64,000 nt of DNA from the NCBI RefSeq assembly GCF_009647655.1, contig NZ_WJFD01000001.1, positions 434,001-498,000 of the forward strand, written 5' to 3'. Source of the DNA: Chitinophaga sp. SYP-B3965. Its GTDB lineage: Bacteria > Bacteroidota > Bacteroidia > Chitinophagales > Chitinophagaceae. Of the stretch, positions 1 through 9,578 are shown piece by piece (the stretch's first letter is position 1; every line of letters begins with the position of its first letter). Under the pieces are notes generated by a model, which saw only the letters and a program-made list of their open reading frames with translations, was not told the DNA's origin and ran no database searches. The translations under genes and the position numbers were made by a program.

Positions 1-1053
1 TACACAGTAACGTCTGAAGACGGCGCTACCGTTCGTAACTACACCGTACAGGTAAATGTAGCCAAACTGGATCCTAAAGCCGTAGCATGGCAGAAGCATG
101 GCGATGCAACATTTGGTTCATTTCATGATGTGCAGGCCGGTTTCTTTAATGGAAAATTTTACGCCTTCGGCGCCACTTTAAACCCAGTCACTTTTGGCGC
201 GTTCCAATCGGACAACGCCACAACCTGGACGCGTTTATTAGCCGCCGATAATAATGGCGATTCTATCCCCAAAGGAGAACATGGAAAGCTGGTCACCGGT
301 TTCAAGAACAAGATCTGGTTACTCGGTGGCTTGCTTCCAGGCTCTGGTTTTACTTTCAGTGCTGTAACAAATAAAGTATGGAGCTCTTCAGACGGACTTA
401 CCTGGACGGCTTCCTCACCTGCCGTAGCTACAGACCGCTGGAGCGCCCGCGAACGCATCAATGCGGTGGTGTTCAAAGAAAAATTATGGGTGATAGGTGG
501 AAACGGTTATCCCAGCTTTGGCAATGCCAACAGCTACGGTACTGCTTTTAACGATGTTTGGAATACAGAAGACGGTAACGCCTGGACGCAGATCACTGCT
601 GCAGCTCAATTCCCTCCACGTCGTAATCCCGCTGTATTTGTCTACAAAGAAAAGATCTGGGTAGTAGGTGGTTTGGATAACGGCAACGTTTACAAAAACG
701 ATATCTGGAATTCCGCAGACGGCATCACCTGGACACAGGTAACACAAGTAAACGCAGCCCCGCTCCGCCAGGGTCATCAGATAGTGGTACACAGAAATCA
801 ATTGTTACTCATCAGCGGTGAAAACGCCGGTGTTGGCCAAAGTGATCTCTGGGTATCTGAAGATGATGGTGTGAACTGGACGAAAGTAGCAGAAGTAGAT
901 CCTCGTGCATTGCCTGCACAGTTCCCTGCCCGCATCGCTTTTTCCGCATTCGTAAATAACAATATCATCTGGATCATAGGCGGCACCGGCAGAACAAGCA
1001 ACCCGGCCACATACCCTAACGTAATTGAAATCTGGAAAGGCGGACTCAACTAA
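1..1053 (+). CDS. Kelch-like beta-propeller secreted protein, C-terminal part (5' end outside window)
   Basis: The frame is open from base 1, so the gene starts upstream. The first residues visible (YTVTSEDGATVRNYTVQV) look like the end of a bacterial Ig-like or DUF5018-type domain. The rest is a series of roughly 55-residue blades, each with a W-S-x-D-G-x-x-W motif and a following GG strand, as in Kelch or sialidase-type beta-propellers. The stop lies 5 bp before the SusC gene, so it is probably part of the same transcript and acts as a surface or periplasmic accessory of that uptake system. No catalytic residues were recognised. The only early GTG in frame (position 130) would cut the first blade, so it is unlikely to be the start. 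Family assignment is by repeat pattern only. Confidence 0.75.
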   Translation, partial: YTVTSEDGATVRNYTVQVNVAKLDPKAVAWQKHGDATFGSFHDVQAGFFNGKFYAFGATLNPVTFGAFQSDNATTWTRLLAADNNGDSIPKGEHGKLVTGFKNKIWLLGGLLPGSGFTFSAVTNKVWSSSDGLTWTASSPAVATDRWSARERINAVVFKEKLWVIGGNGYPSFGNANSYGTAFNDVWNTEDGNAWTQITAAAQFPPRRNPAVFVYKEKIWVVGGLDNGNVYKNDIWNSADGITWTQVTQVNAAPLRQGHQIVVHRNQLLLISGENAGVGQSDLWVSEDDGVNWTKVAEVDPRALPAQFPARIAFSAFVNNNIIWIIGGTGRTSNPATYPNVIEIWKGGLN

Positions 1054-1058
1054 TAAAC

Positions 1059-4000
1059 ATGCGTAAACTAATCACCATCGTTTTATTGCTGGGAAGCCAT
1101 GCATTGCATGCGCAGAGCGATACCACTGCCCGTTCCGTGGGAGGTACCGTAAAGTCCGGAAAGGACGGCGCCCTGCTTCCGTTCGTGACCGTGAAAGTAA
1201 AAGGTTCCAACCGTGGCACCATTACAGATGCCAATGGTAATTTCAAACTGCTCGTAAAACCAACGGATACGCTCATCTTAACAGCTATCGGTTTTCGTAA
1301 GCTGGAATCGCCAGCAGGTAAACTCGCTTTGCTCAGTCTTACCTTACCCGAAGATGCCCGCACCTTTAATGAGGTGATGGTAGTAGGATATGGTAATGAA
1401 CGCAAGCGGAATATCACCGGCGCTATTTCCACGATAAGCGGAAAAGAGATCACAAAATCCTCCGCCCTGTCTTTCGACAATGCCATTATCGGCAAGGCGG
1501 CAGGTGTAAATATCATTTCCAGTTCCGGTATCCCCGGTTCTGCCACAGCTATTACCATCCGGGGTTTGAGTACGCTCAACCCGGATGGAAGCCAACCATT
1601 GATCGTAATAGATGGTATTCCTGTATACGGTTCCGGCAGAGAACTGAATAGCCGTAACTTCAATGCCTCTACTTCCGCTCCCGGCACTATCGGTGGGGCT
1701 TCCGTGAGTGATAGCTATACACCACCCCAGGCTTTCGAGAGTAATCCTTTAGCAGCCCTCAACCCGGCAGACATTGAATCCATCGAGATATTAAAGGATG
1801 CATACGCTACCGCTATCTATGGTTCCCGTGCCGCCGCCGGCGTTATACTCGTTACCACTAAGAAAGGGAAGAAAGGTTCACAGGCTTTTAACGTACGGTC
1901 TGTTACCGGCGCTATTCAACCCATCGGCAAATACAAATTGCTGAACGGCGCAGAATACAATGATATCTACACCAGGTATTACAGGCAACTTGGCACCAAT
2001 GAGGTGTTCAACGGCCAGGATAACACAGACTGGGTAGATGCCATTACACGTACCGCTATTTCACAACAGGTAGATGCTTCCCTGGCAGCAGGCAGTGAGA
2101 AAGCGCAATACTATATCAGCGGTTCTTATACCAGCCAGCCTTCGTACATCATCAATAATGATTACAAACGTTACAGTGGCCGCATGAACCTCAGCTACCA
2201 GGCCTCCAAAGCTATACAGGTAGGAGTGAACATGTCCATGAGCTATACGGAGAATTCTGCGATGAATGCAGCAGCTATTTACCGCTCTGCTTTGCAGAAA
2301 GCACCTAATCTGCCCATCTATAATGCAGACGGAAGTTATGCATATGGCAAAGGCGCCAATCCGCTTGGAGATCCTGATGCCAACCCCGTAGCAGAAGCTT
2401 TACGCAACAAAAACGAACTCAAAAACTCCGAAGCTTTAGGGAACGCTTACCTGCAATACAAACCCATAGACTGGCTCACGCTTCGCACGGAGTTCGGCAC
2501 ACAGCTGAGCAATGGAGATGCGTATTCAAGAAGAGTAAAACGCCCCAGTGGTTATGGAGATGATGCGGTACAAACCACCACGCAATACAGGAAGATCGTT
2601 ACCAACAATACGGCCAGTTTCCTGAAGATGATCAATAAGCATTACATCAATGCAGTGGCAGGCCAGAGCTTCGAAAAATCTACTGAAACTAACACCGGCA
2701 TCGGCGGGTATGGTTTCTTCAATGATGAGATCTTAAGTATTGCAGCAGCAAGGAACAGATATATCAAAGGCGCATTGAAGCAGCAATGGGCACTTACCTC
2801 TTATTTCGCCAGGTTGAACTATGAATTTGATAATAAATACCTTGCCGGTGTTACCTATCGTTTGGACGGTTCTTCCCGCTTTTCCCGCAACAGGCGTTAT
2901 ATAGGTTTCCCTTCCTTCTCTGCCGGATGGCGCTTATCGGAAGAAAGTTTCTTAAAAGAAAAGAAATGGCTGGATGATCTGAAGCTGCGTGGCAGCATAG
3001 GTTTTACCGGTAACAATAATTCAAGCTCTTATTACGGAAGCCAGGGCCAATACCAACTAAACAGTGACAATCTTTCCTATGCCGGTACACCTATCCTTCA
3101 AATGCAGCAGCCGGATAATCCTAACCTGAAGTGGGAGCGCACACGTTCCGTAGACCTGGGTTTGGATATGTCCCTGCTGGATAACACGGTGAATATTACG
3201 TTGGATTATTACCATCGCCGCGTGAAGGATATGATCCTTTCTTCTGCTATCCCGCGTTACCAGGGCTGGTCTGTACAACAACAGAACATCGGGGATATGA
3301 TGAACGAAGGTCTGGAATTAGCCGTGCGTGCAGAACTGCTTCGCCGCAAACATTTCTCCTGGTCCACCAACTTCAATATCTCATGGAACAGGAACAAGAT
3401 CCTGAAGCTGAACTTTGTGGGTGAAGAAGTAGGCCTTGCCAATGAGGCTTACAAATATCTCAAAGAAGGCCAGGCCGCAGGGCAATTCTTTCTGTACGAC
3501 TGGCAAGGGGTAGATGGCATGTCCGGCAACCCCGCCTGGGGAGATGGTAAAGGCAACACCACTTTTGTACCGCCTGCTTCACTTTTCTCTACAGTAGAAG
3601 ATGTGAATGCATTCAGGAAATCCTACGGTACCGCCTTGCCGGATTTCTATGGCGGTATGGGGCACACCTTCACTTACCGCAATTGGGAACTGGATGCATT
3701 TTTCTCTTTCTCCGTAGGGAATAAAATGATCAACGGTGCCAGAGCTGCCCTGCTCACTTACACCATGAGCGATGCCCCAAACCTGAGTTCGGAGATATTG
3801 AATTACTGGCTGGTACCAGGGCATGAAACAGATATTCCTAAACTGGTGAACAGGTCTGTAACCACTTCCGTGGGCAGCAGTAATATCCGGGACTATACCA
3901 CCAGCAGGACCAGCAGCCGCTTCCTGGAAGATGCTTCCTACCTGCGTTTGCGTTCCATCCGCTTGGCTTACCAGTTACCGGTAGCAAAACTGAAAGTATT

Positions 4001-4172
4001 GCGTTCACTGGAACTCTTTATAGCAGGTACCAATCTGTTCACGCTCACCGGTTATTCCGGTATAGATCCGGAAGTAAGCGCATTCGGTTCATCTGCCCTG
4101 CAGGCAGGATATGATGAACTCACCATGCCGCAAAACAAAATGTATCAATTCGGCATCAATATAGGATTATGA
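1059..4172 (+). CDS. SusC/RagA-family TonB-linked outer membrane protein
   Basis: 1037 residues. A signal peptide (about 1-18, ending HALHAQ) is followed by a carboxypeptidase-regulatory-like beta-sandwich (about 27-100), a plug domain (about 115-270, with the YGSRAAAGVILVTTKKG signature at its end) and a C-terminal 22-strand-type barrel ending in a hydrophobic strand. This is the TonB-dependent pore that imports oligosaccharides or peptides captured by its SusD partner, whose gene overlaps by 4 bp (ATGA). Unlike the other two SusC proteins of the window it has no N-terminal STN domain, and no sigma/FecR pair adjoins it, so it is probably regulated in another way. The substrate cannot be read from sequence. 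Confidence 0.95.
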   Translation: MRKLITIVLLLGSHALHAQSDTTARSVGGTVKSGKDGALLPFVTVKVKGSNRGTITDANGNFKLLVKPTDTLILTAIGFRKLESPAGKLALLSLTLPEDARTFNEVMVVGYGNERKRNITGAISTISGKEITKSSALSFDNAIIGKAAGVNIISSSGIPGSATAITIRGLSTLNPDGSQPLIVIDGIPVYGSGRELNSRNFNASTSAPGTIGGASVSDSYTPPQAFESNPLAALNPADIESIEILKDAYATAIYGSRAAAGVILVTTKKGKKGSQAFNVRSVTGAIQPIGKYKLLNGAEYNDIYTRYYRQLGTNEVFNGQDNTDWVDAITRTAISQQVDASLAAGSEKAQYYISGSYTSQPSYIINNDYKRYSGRMNLSYQASKAIQVGVNMSMSYTENSAMNAAAIYRSALQKAPNLPIYNADGSYAYGKGANPLGDPDANPVAEALRNKNELKNSEALGNAYLQYKPIDWLTLRTEFGTQLSNGDAYSRRVKRPSGYGDDAVQTTTQYRKIVTNNTASFLKMINKHYINAVAGQSFEKSTETNTGIGGYGFFNDEILSIAAARNRYIKGALKQQWALTSYFARLNYEFDNKYLAGVTYRLDGSSRFSRNRRYIGFPSFSAGWRLSEESFLKEKKWLDDLKLRGSIGFTGNNNSSSYYGSQGQYQLNSDNLSYAGTPILQMQQPDNPNLKWERTRSVDLGLDMSLLDNTVNITLDYYHRRVKDMILSSAIPRYQGWSVQQQNIGDMMNEGLELAVRAELLRRKHFSWSTNFNISWNRNKILKLNFVGEEVGLANEAYKYLKEGQAAGQFFLYDWQGVDGMSGNPAWGDGKGNTTFVPPASLFSTVEDVNAFRKSYGTALPDFYGGMGHTFTYRNWELDAFFSFSVGNKMINGARAALLTYTMSDAPNLSSEILNYWLVPGHETDIPKLVNRSVTTSVGSSNIRDYTTSRTSSRFLEDASYLRLRSIRLAYQLPVAKLKVLRSLELFIAGTNLFTLTGYSGIDPEVSAFGSSALQAGYDELTMPQNKMYQFGINIGL

Positions 4173-5587
4173 TAAAAAGATATCTCATACTGATCATATG
4201 TTTCCTGGCCATGGCCTGCAATAAACAGCTGGACCTGGCACCGGAAAACACCCTGGTGGAGAGAGAGGTATATAAGACCGCAGAAGGCACAGACCAGGCC
4301 CTTGCAGAAGCTTATATCACCCTGGTACGGGCAGCCACCGGTGGCATCGCTTATACTTTTGGAGATTTCAGTACGGACATACTGAATCACTCCACTTACT
4401 ACAACATCTTCGCCAGCGGCGCTACCACAGCAGATCACGATGAAGTAGTGAACCTCTGGACGAACTACTTCAAAGCGCTGAATGTAGCCAATAATGTGAT
4501 GGCCAATATTCCGTTATATGCCCAATACCCTGTGCAGAAACAGAACGTGTTCATAGCAGAAGCCCGTTTTCTCAGGGCCTATGCTTACCTGGACCTGCTG
4601 AAGTTTTTTGGAGACGGTGCATTGACCGGCAAAATGGACGGCCGCGGTTTGCCTATACAGCTTACACCGTTCAAAGGATATAATACAGGTGATGTGATTG
4701 CCCGTTCCAGCAACGGAGCCGTATATGCACAGATCATTAAAGATCTGGAAGAAAGCATTCCTGCGCTGGAAGATCAGCAATCCAATGAACTGAAAACAAG
4801 GTCAAGGGCTACAAAAGGAAGCGCTTATGCATTACTGGCAAGAACATACCTCTACATGGGACGTTATGCCGATGCGCTGGCAGCAGCGAATAAAGTATTG
4901 GAAAAAGCCCCGCAGCTATACGATCTTACACCGGGCCTGCTTACGCTCTTTCCGGCCAACCCAACAGGTATTGCGCAAACACTAACAAAGGAATACATCC
5001 TGGCATTTCCGGTGAGTTATATTACCAGCAGTTCCACTTCCCTCAATAACAATCTGGGCAATCCTTACTTTTTCAAAAGGTCTTTCTGGATCACTAATAC
5101 GTTCCTCAATACATTTGAACCAAACGATAAAAGACGTACAGAACTCATCTTTAAGGGAGATCAGATCTACAACACACAACAGTTGAATGATCTTACTACG
5201 TTCAAGTTCAACAATGAGAACGGAAGAGATAATGTACCCGTTATCCGGCTGGCAGAAGTGATCCTGACAGCAGCAGAAGGGATTGCCAGAACACAGGGTG
5301 TAACACAAACTGCCGTAGATCTGGTAAACCAGGTTCGCAGCCGCGCAGTAACAGGTGCTATACCTTACACGCTTAATACTTTTGCCAACCCAACAGCACT
5401 CACGGATACCATTTTAAAACAAAGGAAACTGGAACTGGCCTTTGAAGGATTCAACCGCTATGATCTGATCAGAACAGGCCGCCCATTGCAAAATCCGGAC
5501 ATTCCGGAAGGCAGGAAAGTGTTGCCCGTACCGCAGGTAGAGATTGATATCTCCAAAGGACTGATCCTGCAGAATACAGGATACTAA
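4169..5587 (+). CDS. SusD/RagB-family nutrient-binding lipoprotein
   Basis: 472 residues with a lipoprotein signal peptide (lipobox around residue 17, LAMAC). The N-terminal region with the TPR-like helices (AEARFLRAYAYLDLLKFFG) and the C-terminal SusD motif (RKLELAFEGFNRYDLIRTGR) are clear. It forms the surface lid over the SusC pore encoded just upstream and captures the substrate. The start codon overlaps the SusC stop in ATGA, which implies translational coupling. Two thioredoxin-fold genes follow 26 bp downstream. Ligand unknown. Confidence 0.95.
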   Translation: MIKRYLILIICFLAMACNKQLDLAPENTLVEREVYKTAEGTDQALAEAYITLVRAATGGIAYTFGDFSTDILNHSTYYNIFASGATTADHDEVVNLWTNYFKALNVANNVMANIPLYAQYPVQKQNVFIAEARFLRAYAYLDLLKFFGDGALTGKMDGRGLPIQLTPFKGYNTGDVIARSSNGAVYAQIIKDLEESIPALEDQQSNELKTRSRATKGSAYALLARTYLYMGRYADALAAANKVLEKAPQLYDLTPGLLTLFPANPTGIAQTLTKEYILAFPVSYITSSSTSLNNNLGNPYFFKRSFWITNTFLNTFEPNDKRRTELIFKGDQIYNTQQLNDLTTFKFNNENGRDNVPVIRLAEVILTAAEGIARTQGVTQTAVDLVNQVRSRAVTGAIPYTLNTFANPTALTDTILKQRKLELAFEGFNRYDLIRTGRPLQNPDIPEGRKVLPVPQVEIDISKGLILQNTGY

Positions 5588-5613
5588 AATACACCATTAA
5601 AAAAAACAGGATT

Positions 5614-6426
5614 ATGCATGCATTAGGAAAAATTACGGTTACTATTCTCACGTTATGTTGCTCAGTTGTTTACGGTCAGAAAAAGGTTGAATTTCAGAAC
5701 ATCTCTTTTAATGAAGCCATTGCAAAAGCCAAAGCCACTGGTAAACTGGTATTTGTAGACGCCAGCGGAGCCAACCAGGCCGCTATTTTAAAGCAGGTAA
5801 AGGACGAAGTATTCACACAGGATTCTGTAGCTACTTTCTTCAATGAAAATTGCATCAGCATTCATGTGAACATGGCTGGTCCGGAAGGAAAGGAATTCGC
5901 AAAACACTTAGCGATGCTGATGTACCCCGTGTACATGTTCTTTGACAAGGATACCACACAGATCGATTTTGTTGGCGCAGGCATGGTCGCAAAAGATGCA
6001 CCCATCTTAATGAAGAAAGCGCGTTCTGCCCTTGCTGAAGCACACGAAAGAGCCCTTAATACCAAACACATCGTGTTTGCTGAAGGCTCATGGAAACAGG
6101 TGTTGGCAAAAGCAAAGAAAGAAAACAAACTCATCTTCCTGGATGCTTACACCACCTGGTGCCGTCCTTGTATCATGATGGCCAAGAATGTATTCACCCT
6201 GAATCCCGTGGCAGAATACTATAACACCAATTTCATCAACGTAACGATGGACATGGAAAAAGGTGATGGCCCTGCACTGGTGAAAAAATACAAGATCAGA
6301 GCATACCCTGATTTTCTCTGGATAGATGGAGATGGTAACGTGGTACACCGCGATGGTGGTTATAAAGAAGCAGATGTATTTATTACCACAGGTAAAGAAG
6401 CAAACAGCAAAAAGAAAAAGTCATGA
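5614..6426 (+). CDS. Secreted protein with two thioredoxin-like domains, the first lacking CxxC
   Basis: 270 residues with a signal peptide (about 1-21). Two thioredoxin-like units can be recognised. The first, about 28-140, has the VFVDASGANQAA strand-loop where the active site would be, with no cysteines. The second, about 155-260, has the intact site at C183-C186 (TWCRPC) and the cis-proline strand (RAYPDFLWI). It is probably a periplasmic thiol-disulfide protein; the first unit may bind partners without redox activity. The gene overlaps the next thioredoxin gene by 4 bp and follows SusD by 26 bp, so the two appear to belong to the SusCD operon. The C-terminus is lysine-rich. Substrate unknown. 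Confidence 0.8.
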   Translation: MHALGKITVTILTLCCSVVYGQKKVEFQNISFNEAIAKAKATGKLVFVDASGANQAAILKQVKDEVFTQDSVATFFNENCISIHVNMAGPEGKEFAKHLAMLMYPVYMFFDKDTTQIDFVGAGMVAKDAPILMKKARSALAEAHERALNTKHIVFAEGSWKQVLAKAKKENKLIFLDAYTTWCRPCIMMAKNVFTLNPVAEYYNTNFINVTMDMEKGDGPALVKKYKIRAYPDFLWIDGDGNVVHRDGGYKEADVFITTGKEANSKKKKS

Positions 6427-7646
6427 GATACTTATTAATGTGCCTGCTGGCTTTTTCCTCCCTGAGCGCAAGCAGCCAGATCAGTTTTAAAGACAGCTCC
6501 TGGACCTGGAACACTATGCTCGCAGAAGCCAAAAAGAATGACCAGCTCATTTTTGTAGATGCCTACGCTGTTTGGTGTGGCCCCTGCAAATGGATGACGA
6601 AGAATGTTTTTGGTGTGAAAGAAGTAGGCAACCTGTACAACAGGAACTTTGTGAACGCCTACATCGACATGGAAAAAGGAGAGGGCATCACCCTGCGTAA
6701 AACATACGATGTACGCGCATACCCTACTTATCTCTTCATTAATGGAGACGGAGAAGTAGTACACCGCGTAGTAGGTTCCACAGATACTGTAAAGTTTATA
6801 CAGCATGGCCTGGATGCATTAAGTCCTGCGCGTAACCTGCAATACCTGCAACGCAATTATGCCGCTAATCAGAAGGACTATGACTATGTGCTCACCTACC
6901 TGAAAGCACTGTCTGCTGCCTACGAAACAAAAGAGGCTGGCAATATAGCACTGGCATACCTGAATGCCCAGGAACCCGCTGCCTGGATAGAAAAGAACAA
7001 CTGGGCAGTGCTGAAGGATTTCACAACAGATGCATCCTCCGCACCATTCCTGTATATGGTAGATCACGCCGCCGATTTCTCCAAACGCTACGATGCCAAA
7101 GAAGTGGAAGGAAAGATCTATCAAACTTTCCTCTCTTGGCCGCAGCAGTACATCAGCTATCCGGACAAAGGAAAAGCCGTACTGGATGAAAAAGGATACC
7201 GTGATTTCCTGCAAAAAGTAAAGGCAACTAAATATCCGGTCAAAGAAGAGGTACTCGCAAAATCGGACCTTACCATATATTTTGCCACCAAAGAATGGAG
7301 CAAGTATGCTAAAACGGTGAACCATATGCTGACCGCCAAACTCATCCCCATGAATATTCAGGGAGGAGACTGGTTATACAGCTATGCAAACAACGTAAAC
7401 CGCTTTGTGGAAGATGATAAGAAAGTAGTGGCCGAAGCCACCGCCTGGGCCAAACTGATCAGCTCAGAGATCCCCGATCTGAAGCCGCATCAGAAAGTGC
7501 TATACCTGGATCTTTATGCCACCCTGCTGGAAAAGAAAGGGGATAAAGACCTGGCAGCAAGTGTGCGGAAAGATCTGGATAAGGAAAAGGTGGAAGCCGC
7601 TAAGCGTTCCCAGCCTTTTCAGACTATGAAGTTGATTTCCAAGTAA
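6423..7646 (+). CDS. Secreted thioredoxin-family protein with long helical C-terminal region
   Basis: 407 residues. A signal peptide (about 1-19) precedes a thioredoxin fold (about 22-130) with the active site VWCGPCKW (C52, C55) and cis-proline segment VRAYPTYLF. The remaining 270 residues are predicted mostly helical, with no domain I can name. Domain 1 resembles the second thioredoxin unit of the upstream protein (shared D-x-EKG and RAYP motifs), so the pair probably arose by duplication. A strong rho-independent terminator follows about 30 bp after the stop, closing the SusC-SusD-Trx-Trx unit. Likely role: periplasmic disulfide reduction or isomerisation linked to the SusCD system (inference). 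Confidence 0.85.
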   Translation: MRYLLMCLLAFSSLSASSQISFKDSSWTWNTMLAEAKKNDQLIFVDAYAVWCGPCKWMTKNVFGVKEVGNLYNRNFVNAYIDMEKGEGITLRKTYDVRAYPTYLFINGDGEVVHRVVGSTDTVKFIQHGLDALSPARNLQYLQRNYAANQKDYDYVLTYLKALSAAYETKEAGNIALAYLNAQEPAAWIEKNNWAVLKDFTTDASSAPFLYMVDHAADFSKRYDAKEVEGKIYQTFLSWPQQYISYPDKGKAVLDEKGYRDFLQKVKATKYPVKEEVLAKSDLTIYFATKEWSKYAKTVNHMLTAKLIPMNIQGGDWLYSYANNVNRFVEDDKKVVAEATAWAKLISSEIPDLKPHQKVLYLDLYATLLEKKGDKDLAASVRKDLDKEKVEAAKRSQPFQTMKLISK

Positions 7647-7678
7647 AAAGATTATCCCTCTACCTACCTGTTGTCACT

Positions 7679-7716
7679 GGGAACTGACCATTTTGGCCAG
7701 TTCCCTTTGCTTTTTT
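7679..7716 (+). terminator. Rho-independent terminator of the first SusCD operon
   Basis: The arms GGGAACTG (7679-7686) and CAGTTCCC (7698-7705) form a perfect 8-bp stem, followed by TTTGCTTTTTT. It lies 33 bp after the stop of the thioredoxin gene. Confidence 0.85.
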
Positions 7717-7909
7717 ACACTTATCCGGCATTCGCCGCCGCATACACAAAAAATCCTGCCACCTGGCATTTTCTCCTTTTTAGAGAAAAAAATCGCTGCA
7801 TCTTTACATCATCAAAAGACATTCTTTCTTAGCTCCGCATCCATAAATGTCCCCCCAAAAGAATCCATTCACGTACCCCAAAAGATCCAGGAGCTGAAGA
7901 ATACAATTA
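7717..7909 (+). other. Gene-free stretch between two terminators; possible small transcript
   Basis: No convincing coding sequence. The stretch is bounded by a terminator on each side, yet no gene lies between them, so the second terminator must serve either a small RNA starting here or readthrough. A weak promoter-like TCTTTACA lies near 7801. No RNA family recognised. Confidence 0.25.
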
Positions 7910-7945
7910 AAAGCCTTCCGATTTGTCGGAAGGCTTTACTTTTTT
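7910..7945 (+). terminator. Orphan rho-independent terminator
   Basis: AAAGCCTTCCGA (7910-7921), a TTTG loop and TCGGAAGGCTTT (7926-7937) make a perfect 12-bp stem, followed by ACTTTTTT. No open reading frame of the plus strand ends just upstream. Confidence 0.8.
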
Positions 7946-8175
7946 AATGGACTCTTCAAAAAGAAAACTTTCACCACTAAGGCTTTCTCCACAAAAGGAA
8001 AACTTCCCATCCCCCAAAGCATTCTCCTCCGAAAGAAAAAAACTTCCATCCCAAAAAACATCCTCCCCAAAAAAGAAGAAAAACTCCGCCCTTTGCAGCG
8101 CGGCAAACTCCCAACCGGATAAAAAAATACCCCGTTTGGATAAATAAATACTATCTGTAATGCATATATAAAGGA
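7946..8175. other. A- and C-rich gene-free stretch with intergenic repeat copy
   Basis: Low-complexity sequence with iterated AAAACTTCC and CATCCC words. Open frames across it translate to Ser/Lys/Pro-rich repeats without family resemblance and are not called. It contains one copy of the dispersed GCAGCGCGGCAAAC element. Confidence 0.5.
8084..8112. repeat. Dispersed intergenic element, copy A
   Basis: Core CCCTTTGCAGCGCGGCAAAC, a near-palindrome (TTTGC/GCAAA arms around AGCGCG). The same core recurs near 10.85 kb and twice near 16.4 kb, always in A-rich sequence between genes. Confidence 0.7.
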
Positions 8176-8183
8176 TAGATTTG
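8176..8183 (+). promoter_or_regulatory. -7 promoter box for the GPH symporter operon
   Basis: TAGATTTG matches the Bacteroidota -7 consensus TAnnTTTG exactly and lies 24 bp before the start codon at 8207. No clear TTG at -33. Confidence 0.5.
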
Positions 8184-8206
8184 CCGGAGCTATCTTAAAC
8201 CCACGT

Positions 8207-9571
8207 ATGCAGACCAAAATCACATTAAAAGAAAAGATCGGTTACGGCTTTGGAGATATGGCATCTTCCATGTTCTGGAAACTCTTCGGTACCTACCTGC
8301 TGTTTTTCTATACAGATGTAATGGGCCTGGCCGCCGGCGCCATCGGCACCATGTTCCTCATCACCCGCATCTGGGACACCCTCTTTGATCCCGTTGTAGG
8401 AATAATGACAGACAGAACTTCCACGAGATGGGGCAAATTCCGCCCCTACATCCTCTACATGGCCATCCCCTTTGGCCTGATCGGCGTATTAACTTTCACC
8501 ACCCCGGATTACGGCATTACCGGCAAGCTGATCTACGCCTACATCACCTATTCCGCCATGATGATGATCTATTCCCTCATCAATGTACCCTACGCTTCCC
8601 TGCTGGGGGTAATTTCCCCGGATGGAAAAGAAAGGAATATCCTCGCTTCTTTCCGGATGTCTTTTGCCTTTGCCGGCAGCCTGATCGCTTTTGCCTTATT
8701 AGAGCCGCTGGTGAGTTTTTTCGGCAGATCCGGTGATCTGCAAAGGAGCTGGCAACTGGCCGTAGCCGTAATAGCTGCTATCTGCGTCCTGTTGTTCCTG
8801 TTATGTTTCGCCTGGGTAAAAGAACGCGTAAAACCCATCCGCGAGGAAAAAGTATCCTTAAAGGACGATATCAAAGACCTCTTCGCCAACCGCCCCTGGT
8901 GGATCCTGCTGGGCGCAGGCATTGCCGCCCTTATCTTTAATTCCATCCGGGACGGCGCCACTTTATATTACTTCAAATACTACCTCGGAAATGCGGAAAC
9001 CCTCACCGCCGGCAATGTCACATATTCTGCACTGTACCTGATGCTGGGGCAGGGAGCAAATATCCTGGGTGTGATCCTGGCCTCGCCCATTGCCAATAAA
9101 CTGGGTAAAAAGAACACCTACCTGGCCGCGATGGTCATTGCTGCCGTATTAAGTATTGGATTTTATTGGCTCGGTAAAGAACAACTTGTACTTATTTTTT
9201 GTTTTCAGATATTGATCAGTGCCTGCGCGGGTATGATCTTCCCCCTGTTATGGTCTCTCTATGCAGATACCGCGGATTATTCAGAATGGAGAACAGGCCG
9301 GCGCGCAACAGGATTGATCTTCTCTTCCTCCTCTATGTCCCAGAAATTCGGGTGGACAATAGGAGGGGCCCTCACCGGCTGGTTATTGCAGTATTTCGGA
9401 TTTAAGGCAAATGAGGTGCAGGGAGAGAACGTACAAACGGGGATTCTTTTAATGTTGAGCTTCTTACCGGCTATCGGGGCTTTATTATCTATCCTGTTTA
9501 TAGCCTTGTATCCGTTGTCTGAGAAAAAGGTAGCGGAGATCAGCACTGATCTGGAAGCACGGCGAAAATAA
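8207..9571 (+). CDS. GPH-family (MelB-like) sugar:cation symporter
   Basis: 454 residues with about 12 hydrophobic helices. The N-terminal GYGFGDMASS motif and the loop 2-3 segment DPVVGIMTDRTSTRWGKFRP are hallmarks of glycoside-pentoside-hexuronide symporters (MFS superfamily, MelB, UidB, XylP). It would import a glycoside across the inner membrane with Na+ or H+. The start at 8207 is placed by an exact -7 box 24 bp upstream and by the conserved KEKIGYGFGD start. An epimerase gene of the cellobiose/mannobiose type begins 7 bp after its stop, so the likely cargo is a beta-linked disaccharide such as cellobiose, mannobiose or lactose (inference from the neighbour). Confidence 0.92.
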   Translation: MQTKITLKEKIGYGFGDMASSMFWKLFGTYLLFFYTDVMGLAAGAIGTMFLITRIWDTLFDPVVGIMTDRTSTRWGKFRPYILYMAIPFGLIGVLTFTTPDYGITGKLIYAYITYSAMMMIYSLINVPYASLLGVISPDGKERNILASFRMSFAFAGSLIAFALLEPLVSFFGRSGDLQRSWQLAVAVIAAICVLLFLLCFAWVKERVKPIREEKVSLKDDIKDLFANRPWWILLGAGIAALIFNSIRDGATLYYFKYYLGNAETLTAGNVTYSALYLMLGQGANILGVILASPIANKLGKKNTYLAAMVIAAVLSIGFYWLGKEQLVLIFCFQILISACAGMIFPLLWSLYADTADYSEWRTGRRATGLIFSSSSMSQKFGWTIGGALTGWLLQYFGFKANEVQGENVQTGILLMLSFLPAIGALLSILFIALYPLSEKKVAEISTDLEARRK

Positions 9572-9578
9572 ACAGTTC

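Noticed and set aside
1046..1687. 213-codon open frame on the minus strand
   Set aside because: Lies opposite the SusC gene, whose protein family is certain; the antisense translation resembles nothing and arises from the codon bias of the real gene.
7923..8223. Ser/Lys/Pro-rich frames on both strands
   Set aside because: Low-complexity translation of A- and C-rich intergenic DNA with the dispersed repeat; overlaps a terminator and a promoter.
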